From: Margaritifera margaritifera
Taxonomy: Eukaryota; Mollusca; Bivalvia; Unionida; Margaritiferidae
DNA length: 64,000 bases
Direction of reading: 5' to 3'
NCBI GenBank assembly: GCA_029931535.1
Contig: JAQPZY010001688.1
Location: 9,303,501 to 9,367,500, forward strand
Shown: one piece after another, positions 57,701-64,000 of the stretch
Position numbering within the stretch: the stretch's first letter is position 1
Layout of the letters: every line of letters begins with the position of its first letter
Made by a program: the position numbers and the translations under genes
The notes under the pieces: model-generated
Told to the model about the DNA's origin: nothing
The model's input: only the letters and a program-made list of their open reading frames with translations
The model's database searches: none

Positions 57701-58240
57701 TTTAAAGGTAATGAATTACTCTTTCCTCGAAAAACAGATGGCAAAATGTAAGAAAAAGAACTAATGTAATAATATGTACTGAATAAAATACATATTTTAA
57801 ACTTCAAACGATATTACTTTGGCAAGAAGAATAATAATAGATGAAAATATTGTATTGGTTAGTTCATAGAAAAAGAAAATAAATTGAATCAAATCAATTT
57901 AAGGTTTCTCTACAGTGCTGGAAGTAAGTAAGTTGCTGATATATGGCTTCTGCTACAACAATCTTAAGAACAAATATGACGATAAAATGAAACTTGTAAT
58001 GACTGGCAGATTTTCTGTGTATAAGTGTTGAATCAGACAACTTCTGTAATGATATTTAACAAACTATACAGTTTTACGATACAAGCGATTACAAATGTGA
58101 TTACACATATTCAATGCAGTTAGCAAGCAAAGACAGTTATTAGATTATTTAAAGATGAAATAAATGGTATATCAGTACAAGAATTCTGAACCCTTAGAAG
58201 AAAGCTACATGCTTTTAGGACCGACATAGCAGAAAACAAA
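54800..58240 (+). pseudogene. Protein-primed family-B DNA polymerase (element 3)
   Basis: N-terminal pieces: FVAERVESHQQYLIDMIAFF, LGSVKVQLDCSIKLG, YFLHVDRFKPLRGNSYVDLI, HIQNKHNRCVF, FNIFVNVYE and ENNYHYCGIKDF. Exonuclease motif I is YCDFESI at 55909. A gap follows, then KYISFRKNFIVDRLKTKIKE, DYSVKKDTLMLCDIFEAFRF, YYFSAPGLAHDVSKKLSKVE, LELLTDYDMFLMIKSGVRGG (clean 150-codon frame 56781-57233), ADLHISTHLH, LAPEKL, and tail pieces FKDEINGI and LRRKLHAFRTDIAENKMVGN. This is the Polinton polymerase order. The catalytic Y-x-D-T-D motif is not readable, and many stops occur. It ends head-on against the ATPase fragment. Confidence 0.85.
56188..56213 (-). repeat. GC-rich dispersed motif, copy within polymerase
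   Basis: The minus strand reads AGGACTGCGCTTTGC then TAGGACTGC, close to the copy at 58405-58436. Confidence 0.6.
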
Positions 58241-58254
58241 ATGGTTGGGAATAT

Positions 58255-58360
58255 AATGACAATAAAATCATGAAGTTTTTATATTCTCTTTCAGCTAGAT
58301 CTAGTGCAAGCTGTGTCTTTCCACAATTTGTAACACCACATATTATGAGTTTCTTTTAGG
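58255..58360 (-). pseudogene. Packaging ATPase, P-loop fragment (element 3)
   Basis: The minus strand reads LIICGVTNCGKTQLALDLAE and REYKNF in one frame: a clean Walker A (GVTNCGKT) and following helix, homologous to the start of the ATPase at 43.98 kb. Only about 35 codons remain before the sequence abuts the plus-strand polymerase end. It lies directly downstream of the MCP gene, as in element 2. Confidence 0.75.
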
Positions 58361-58404
58361 TACATTTAGTAGCTAGTAATCAGGACGTGACGGAACAAGA
58401 ATTC

Positions 58405-58436
58405 AGGACTGCGCTTCGCTTGGACTGGTTCGCTAG
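58405..58436 (+). repeat. GC-rich dispersed motif, copy at MCP 3' end
   Basis: AGGACTGCGCTTCGC then TTGGACTGG, overlapping the MCP stop codon region. Confidence 0.6.
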
Positions 58437-59190
58437 AAGATGATATATTTTAATTGGTTGTTCTGAATATTTACCCGTGCATCAGAAACAAAATAAATAT
58501 GCATTTTCTGTTCATATACGTTTCCTTTTCTGTTTATCTGTAGGTGTATTCCTTGTTGAACAATTACGGATCTATGCCCTGTTCCATGCTGTCTATAATC
58601 ATGTGTGCTTCTTAAGTCCAACCATAAACAACGATGATCCGTATACAAATTGTTTACACTAATATTACTATTATGAGTATCTTTTTGTTGTTAATCCATA
58701 AAAATGTACATGCTTCTGTAATGTGCTGATCCAACATATACCCCTGTGATTAGAACATGTTAGGTAATCCATCGACAGTAATCATTTATTTTTCTATTGC
58801 TGGATTGAAATGCTTCTCAGGATCAGTTTCTTTGTCTTTTTTGCTGAGTATCAACACTACTTTTAGACTCATTCTTGGTGAATCAAGTATTACAATTGTT
58901 AATGTTGTATTAGCAGCCATATCAATAACTTTGTTAGTTTTTCATTTATTATACCTAGCTCAATTTATTTGTTTTCACAGACGTTGCTAACCACTATACC
59001 TTTACATCGAATGATAAGAGAATAAAAATATCTGGTACTATTAAAACATTTTGCCGTAACCTATGTATCACAGCTTGTAAATATTGTTCAGGTTGTACAG
59101 TACTTAGAGTGTGCGTAATACAGTAATGTGCTGGACTAAGATTCTTATCACCCTGTTATGGTTTTTCCTGTTTGAGAGGAGTTAAATATT
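58433..59190 (-). pseudogene. Polinton major capsid protein, mostly C-terminal (element 3)
   Basis: A decayed N-terminal stretch (59190-58985, with TGK- and QPEQYLQ-like codons and FDVKV near 59005) jumps to MSLKVVLILSKKDKETDPEK, HFNPAIEK, MITVDGLPNMF and, in a clean 71-codon frame (58648-58433), LYTDHRCLWLDLRSTHDYRQ, HGTGHRSVIVQQGIHLQINR and FVSDARVNI. The DLRST-D-HGTG and ISDA/VSDA ends are features of the second jelly roll of Polinton/adintovirus capsid proteins. The middle of the protein is deleted. It complements element 2, which keeps the N-terminal two thirds. Confidence 0.8.
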
Positions 59191-59194
59191 TTCC

Positions 59195-59675
59195 GTATGT
59201 TGTCATCCTATGTTTTATTGAGTTTAATTTTTTATAACCTCTTCTAGGACGTCGAAGAACTTCGCTCACGCTTTTGCTCTCAGATATTTATAATCAATAT
59301 AAACACTAACACCCATTACACCTCCAATAAAAAAAATACTTATAAGTTATATGTTTATCAGATGGATTATAACATCAGTAAGTTTATGTCTATTAGGCTT
59401 TTCTGTACTATCTTCTGAATAGTTGAAGCAATATCCAAATTATTTAAATTATTATTAACCAAACCTTGGTTACTTAATTTGTAATTTATGTTATCAAGTG
59501 TCTTTCTTCTGCGTTCATTCAGCTCGTTCTTTTTTTTTCTGTAATTCCTCAATTGTTTTATCGTGTCTTTCTCTTTCTGTTTTAGATTAATCACGATCAA
59601 ATAACTTAAATAGAAAATTACTTCCTGTGTTCCCCCGATCATTAGTTCTGCCCTTGCCATTCAGTGAGAGTAATA
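59195..59675 (-). pseudogene. Polinton protein H (element 3)
   Basis: From ATG 59660 a 97-codon frame gives a short hydrophobic stretch (VIFYLSYLIVI), a basic coiled coil (NYRKKKNELNERRRKTLDNI) and YKLSNQGLVNNNLNNLDIAS, matching element 2 at 41.83-41.9 kb. Downstream a hydrophobic IFFIGGVMGVSVYID parallels VIAVVMGASVLGSIE before the capsid gene in element 2. Confidence 0.5.
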
Positions 59676-59679
59676 TTTT

Positions 59680-59890
59680 ACTGTTCCCATCACCAAAATT
59701 TAAGTTAAAGGACGCAGGCGTAATACCACTTACTAATGCAATTATTTTATTTGAAAAAAGGTAAATATTGTTTTCTTCTAAATAATATTTTTTGATTCTT
59801 GTATTCTTTTATATTATATTCTGCGAGGTCCGCCAGATAAATATTTCTTTGTTAGCTTTTAGAACTTAAGAATGACTTTTATTATTTATC
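59680..59890 (-). pseudogene. Fibre head remnant of gene G (element 3)
   Basis: IQESKNIILEENNIYLFSNK and IIALVSGITPASFNLNFGDG (in shifting frames) match the end of the fibre head in element 2 (IQESKIYSLEKRQYVICFQI). The coiled-coil stalk is absent; gene F is also missing. Confidence 0.5.
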
Positions 59891-60047
59891 AATGATTCAA
59901 TATTAAATAGTAAGTTACTTCAAGTATTAATGTTTATGTTTGAAAAAAATTGAATATATACCAAATTTTCATTTATTTTAATGACATATTACTGTTCGGG
60001 GACCTCTCTAACGTGTAAGTTATATTCAGGACAATGATGGAGCATAG

Positions 60048-60242
60048 CTAAATCCATACGTAGTAGCTACTGTTTGTGAAACCCGATAATATATCCAATA
60101 ACCCGTTTATTGGCTTTACAAGTCCAGTTTCAAGTTTTTCAAGTATTCTAGTTGTATCAACCAAAACAGTACTGCTTGGTGTATAACGAAAATCAAAAAG
60201 TGATATACTGGCAAGTAGTTCATCATCAAATGTATCTAACAC
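60048..60242 (-). pseudogene. Unassigned structural-block segment (element 3)
   Basis: A clean 64-codon frame: LDTFDDELLASISLFDFRYT, DTTRILEKLETGLVKPINGL, LDILSGFTNSSYYVWI. It lies between E and the fibre head, in the position of F plus the stalk in element 2, but does not match either by eye. Possibly the C-terminus of E or a divergent stalk end. Confidence 0.35.
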
Positions 60243-60590
60243 ACATTATACCTGAAACACTTGTCATCCCAACCTCTACAAGGTTTAAAACTTATATGCT
60301 GTTTTATACTTTTTTCTTTCACCTCTATAATGTTCTACCTCTTTAACTAAATCATTCTTAATTTTATCTTGTCTGGTATTATCCCTTATGTTATTAGATA
60401 GTCACTTGTAAACTGAGTCAAAGAAATTGGAATAACCAATTTTAGTACTTCTACCATACCATGTCAATTGGAAAATCTTTTTTAAATTAAACATCCTCTT
60501 TAAAAGCACACTATAACTTGCTGTAAGAGTTGAGTTTAATGCCGCATAGTAAATAGTGTTAATTATGTTGTTCGTGTCTCTCATTTATAA
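60243..60590 (-). pseudogene. Polinton protein E, N-terminal part (element 3)
   Basis: From ATG 60584 a clean 60-codon frame, MRDTNNIINTIYYAALNSTL, then LKRMFNLKKIFQLTWYGRST, is followed in another frame by GIIPDKIKNDLVKEVEHYRG and ERKKYKTAYKF. It matches element 2 at 38.07-38.41 kb. The Gly-rich hydrophobic C-terminal domain is gone. Confidence 0.6.
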
Positions 60591-60679
60591 ATATAAATAT
60601 TTTGATACATTTAGTTACGCTTTCTTAACTCTACTTCAGCAGTTCTGGTAATTGATTCGCTTTATTTTAGTTCTGGGAT

Positions 60680-61085
60680 GTATGCTCCGCTAGTTCTTTT
60701 TTTTATAGGTGTTTTTCAAAAGTATGTACCACATACTGCTATGGCAACAACTACACCAGATATCAAATAATAAATTTTATATTCACCATGTAAGTCCTGA
60801 GAAGCAGTCCGACCAAACCGCAGTCCTCGTGAACCACAATCCTGAGGCACCTCTTTGCTATTCGTAGCCATATTACTGTTTAATTTTTCTGCGTTTTAAA
60901 ATGTTTGTGATTTTTGTTCAAGTTGTTTTTCAAGTTCAACTCGACAAAAATGTTTAAATATCTTTTGTAAAGTTACTTTCTCTGGTGATTTAGGAACCTA
61001 TACATTTTCTTCAGTTTTACTTTCAAGAACTTGCTTGCTTCCTTCCGTGTATTTGTAAGTAGAGTAAAGTTTTTCTAAACAGTTA
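60680..61085 (-). pseudogene. Polinton protein D (element 3)
   Basis: YKYTEGSKQVLESKTEENV, VPKSPEKVTLQKIFKHF, VELEKQLEQKSQTF, then a segment made by the GC-rich motif (CGSRGLRFGRTASQ) and the membrane segment YYLISGVVVAIAVCGTYF. Compared with element 2, the GC-rich motif is an insertion just before the membrane segment. Confidence 0.55.
60804..60843 (-). repeat. GC-rich dispersed motif, copy in gene D
   Basis: The minus strand reads AGGATTGTGGTTCACG, AGGACTGCGGTTTGG, CGGACTGC: three partial units in a row. Confidence 0.6.
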
Positions 61086-61087
61086 TT

Positions 61088-61290
61088 CAAATTATCTTCA
61101 AGTTATTTTCAAATTATCTTCAATGTTTTTCAAGTTACCTTCAAGATATTTTGCAAGTTATTTTCAAGTTATTTTCAGGGTATTTTCAATTTACCTTCAA
61201 GTTATTTTCAAGTTATTTTCAGGGTATTTTCAATTTACCTTCAAGTTATTTTCAAGTATCACCAAGTTATTTTCAAATTACTTCCAAGTT
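61088..61290. repeat. Tandem 11-bp-based repeat in the C-D interval (element 3)
   Basis: Multiples of a CAAGTTATTTT-like 11-mer, with a larger duplicated block of about 54 bp (containing CAGGGTATTTTCAATTTACC) at 61150-61248. Each 11-mer on the minus strand reads TTGAAAATAAC. Confidence 0.85.
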
Positions 61291-61345
61291 GTAAATATCT
61301 TAAGCAGCTACTGACTCTCTAACGTTATCTAGTTACTGGTGCCAA

Positions 61346-61378
61346 GCAGCCCTAGCGAATTGCAGTCCTGGCGTCCTG
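61346..61378 (-). repeat. GC-rich dispersed motif, copy after gene C
   Basis: The minus strand reads CCAGGACTGCAATTCGC then TAGGGCTGC. Confidence 0.6.
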
Positions 61379-61489
61379 TCCTCTAAAACGTGTTCGGTTT
61401 TCTTGCTTTCCTTTATTAAATTAATGTTGTTTTAAAGTTTTCAAGTTAACATTTAATTCTGAAATTGGTAATCAAAATCTGAAAGATAA

Positions 61490-61729
61490 CCCACTAAAGT
61501 ATCTAATTCCGTTTGTTGTTAAGTAGTCTTCCAGGTCTTTCTATAATTCGTTTAAGTTATCAATTGGAAGAAATTTACTCATCAAAGATGTTATTGCTAT
61601 TATTATTGTATCTGACAATGACTCGGATATTTTAGCTGATCTAGCATTTACAAAACTTTTATATGTTTTCTTTATAAGTTTTGAGTTCATTTCATCCAAC
61701 TCCTTATCGATTAGGTGTTTAGGTGTCAT
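61490..61729 (-). pseudogene. Polinton protein C (element 3)
   Basis: From ATG 61729 a clean 62-codon frame: MTPKHLIDKELDEMNSKLIK, FVNARSAKISESLSDTIIIA, LMSKFLPIDNLNEL, then past a stop LEDYLTTNGIRYFSG. The best preserved copy of C. A helical N-terminus is followed by one hydrophobic stretch (TIIIAITSLMSKFL). B starts divergently 180 bp away. Confidence 0.65.
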
Positions 61730-61910
61730 TTCCTTGTGTTTTATTTACTATACTAATTTGTATTTCCTTTTTGCAGGCTTCTGTACTTTTTCCATATGCG
61801 AGAACGTCGGCACGAGTTAAAGCCTCAGTCCTATGCCGTTATGTCTTGTTCTGAATCTAAACATCCTAATTCTTTTCCAAGTTGATTTGTATTCTACTAA
61901 GTAGTGTAAA

Positions 61911-63180
61911 ATGGCGGTACACGGTTTTAGTTACATGGTTGAAGAACCTGCTCTTCTTGCTGATGATCCTCCTCCTGATAATCGTCCTGATCCTACTGGA
62001 GATCCTATTTTTGATTATACTACTGGTCCTATTGCAACAGTTCGGCAAAAAGTTCTTGATCAACTATACAAAAAAGATATAAAAAATAAATTTAACTTAA
62101 GTGAAAAAGATTATAAGTTACATAAACCTTATTTTAAAATTATAAACAAAACATTGTATTACGTACAAGTTGGTAAGCCTGTTTTTTTATTAAACTTTCT
62201 AAGATGGGTACCTCCCAAAAAATGTTATCCTTTAACTACATTGCCAATAAAGTGGAAGTAGGTTTCTGCAGTTAGTAGGTTGGAAAAGAAGAAAAAATAA
62301 ATGGACGAAGGGAGAAGAAGTTCAAAAACTAGAAATTCCTACAATAGAAGCTAATACGATCAGGTAACAGATAGGAAATGCTGTTACTGAAACAACTTTA
62401 TCAGAATCTTTCGATGGTATAGCAGAAATACATTAGAATTTAAAATAAAGGAAATGTTGGTTTTAAGAATAAGATTGAAACATTCAAAAAATTAGCTAGA
62501 AAGAACTATGGCCAGAGAAGGAAATGATCATAGAGTTTTTCCTGATCAAGAAGAAAGATAATTAAGAGGCTATGTGAATGTTGCTGATGTTGTAAATTCA
62601 AAAATATTAAGAACCAATACAGATCTTGACTTGCTAGACAACAATATACGAAAAATAAAACAATATTGCTAAAGAACAAGATCCTGCTAAAGGAAATCAA
62701 ATATTTGATTTGTTAAAATGTTATGAAAGTAGAAGAGCACAGTAAGTTCGCCATTTAACAGAAATAGAAAGAAATATTATTAACATTGAATAAAAAATTT
62801 AAAAAATCACCATTGGAATTATAGAAACAAGTCTTGGCCTAAACATAACACATTTTGTAAAAGGATTAACGATCGGTGGCGGAAATACTGGCGGTGGAGT
62901 TGGCCTCCGCAGAAGTGGGTGCAACAGCGATAGCGGATTGATTAATACATTCAACAAAGGTTTCAAAAATATTGCTGAATATTTTCTTAACTTAGCTAAA
63001 AAAGCAGCAACATTGCCTGGAATCATTGGTAGCGTAAACAGCAGTCTTTTAAAGTCGTCCATACAAATTATTTCTTTAGTAGCTGATAATGCCGTTTTGT
63101 GAACTATTGCAATAATTAACGTGTTCTTTGCAATTGTACTTAAAGGTTTATTTGTTGTAACAACCAGGATTAGAGATTAA
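61911..63180 (+). pseudogene. Polinton protein B: Pro-rich N-terminus, C-terminal membrane region (element 3)
   Basis: A clean 116-codon frame opens MAVHGFSYMVEEPALLADDP and PPDNRPDPTGDPIFDYTTGP, with KNKFNLSEKDYKLHKPYFKI. Shifted frames continue with KLEIPTIEANTI and a Lys/Glu helical middle. The C-terminus has VKGLTIGGGNTGGGVGLRRS followed by AKKAATLPGIIGSVNSSLLK and a terminal hydrophobic AIINVFFAIVLKGLFVV ending near 63180. The plan (acidic start, coiled middle, Gly-rich hinge, hydrophobic LPGIIGS tail) recurs in invertebrate Polintons. It is probably a membrane or virion protein; function unproven. Confidence 0.65.
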
Positions 63181-63419
63181 TCTATAAACTAATCTATTAA
63201 CTAGCTAGTTAATTTGTTAATCTATTTCAAAATGTAAATTGCGCCAGCTCCAGCAAGCATAGAAATAATAATAAATGTTTGTTTATTTGTTTCGTAATCT
63301 ATAACATTAGGTAATCTAGGTTTGTCTGTATCGTTGTTATAAGATTGTCGGTATAATTCTTATTAATTCTTATCATTTGTTTCTTTGTTGTATGTTTATT
63401 GAGTAATTATTATGGGAGG
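63181..63419. other. Short spacer between A and B
   Basis: AT-rich, contains a CTAGTTAATTTGTTAATCTA-like imperfect repeat; nothing else seen. Confidence 0.4.
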
Positions 63420-64000
63420 TTTATCAATATACCCACCAACTGCATTGTTTAGTCTAACTTTTGAACCTGAAACATATTGCTGAAATCTTGTTGTGAGGTT
63501 TTCATCTGTGTCAAAACCTTGTACACCTTAAGTTAAATATTCAAACAATTATTTTTTATGGTGCTTTGAACAGTATATGCAGACTCCATAATATATTTTC
63601 TATTTGTACCTAAAATAGATATCACATGTAATCTAATACTCTGATTTAGGCGCACTGTTTCCTTGACTGTTAGTCCACGGCTAACTCGTAGAAAGGAGTA
63701 TATCCACCATGTTTCTTTTTTATGTATTAATTGAGTTAAACAAAAAACTCATGATTGAGCTGCAGAAACCACCCTCTATCCCACCATAGATCATAAAATC
63801 TTTTTTTTCTTCAAATGTATCTATTTCAACTGTATTCATACCAACATCATTGTAATAGGGTCTTAGATTTACACTAGATGTAGTAGAATCAGCCGCTAAA
63901 TTCTTTTTTCTTAGATATATCCAACCATAATGATGTGGGATATTAAAACTATTACAAATTAAATGAAATGTCTCTAGATCTATACTGATGTTTGTTGGAT
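63420..64000 (-). pseudogene. Polinton protein A, partial at window edge (element 3)
   Basis: Minus-strand frames give NISIDLETFHLICNSFNIPH and HYGWIYLRKKNLAADSTTSS, VSRGLTVKETVRLNQSIRLH, and SAYTVQSTIK, ending near 63420. They match element 2 at 35.65-36.17 kb. The start lies beyond 64000. Confidence 0.55.

Larger units (their letters stand above)
53660..64000. mobile_element. Polinton/Maverick-type element 3, right end outside window
   Basis: Integrase and polymerase on the plus strand converge with ATPase, MCP, H, fibre head, E, D and C on the minus strand; B is on plus and A on minus at the window edge. The structural block is in the opposite relative orientation to the integrase compared with element 2. 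All genes are broken. A GC-rich motif is scattered through this copy only. No inverted repeat is visible next to the integrase; the SINE lies there. Confidence 0.8.

Noticed and set aside
58757..58990. 77-codon plus-strand hydrophobic frame
   Set aside because: Antisense of the capsid-protein C-terminal region on the minus strand.
61882..62082. 66-codon hydrophobic plus-strand frame (LLLMILLLIIVLILL)
   Set aside because: It is a shifted frame over gene B, whose own frame matches the acidic Pro-rich start expected.

Overview
This is animal nuclear DNA, AT-rich and gene-poor, crowded with simple repeats and dead mobile elements. I see no intact host gene, rRNA, functional tRNA or CRISPR. A tRNA-headed SINE at 53.3 kb carries a 3' core of the kind I associate with mollusc SINEs, and there are LINE families of invertebrate type, so a mollusc (perhaps a bivalve) is my best guess; the species cannot be read from the sequence. 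Layout: three decayed copies of one Polinton/Maverick-type element (virus-like DNA transposon, adintovirus-like gene set) occupy about 1-6.7 kb (element 1), 33.6-45.35 kb (element 2, with inverted terminal repeats) and 53.66-64 kb (element 3, running off the window). Between them lie repeat-rich DNA with an integrase-core fossil (7-20 kb), two APE-type LINEs plus a LINE fragment (21.2-29.4 kb), a broken gene of a recurrent transposon-like family (30.8-32.5 kb), a solo LTR (45.5-46.1 kb), a hAT-like MITE (48.1 kb), several tandem repeats and a SINE sitting just upstream of the element-3 integrase. Within the Polintons I recognise a retroviral-type integrase, a protein-primed family-B DNA polymerase, a double-jelly-roll major capsid protein (MCP) and an FtsK/A32-like packaging ATPase. 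Around them is a block of small unnamed proteins that I label A to H and P for cross-reference. Homologues of these labels can be followed between copies in the same order: element 1 reads B(-) C(+) D(+) E(+) F(+) G(+); element 2 reads P(+) polymerase(+) A(+) B(-) C(+) D(+) E(+) F(+) G(+) G'(+) H(+) MCP(+) ATPase(+) integrase(+) P(-); element 3, with its block inverted, reads integrase(+) polymerase(+) ATPase(-) MCP(-) H(-) G(-) E(-) D(-) C(-) B(+) A(-). B always faces away from C. All copies carry many frameshifts and stops, so they are fossils. The most unusual points are: a fibre-like coiled-coil gene (G) duplicated in tandem in element 2, with a 21-bp VNTR that encodes exact heptads; a mutated HNH endonuclease gene present only in element 1; a 34-bp satellite with a 142-bp higher-order period between capsid and ATPase genes; a short GC-rich motif scattered only through element 3; a solo LTR whose empty site is preserved in a paralogous repeat at 18.6 kb; and a cluster of TGATGCAAT sites upstream of the 32-kb transposon-like gene.
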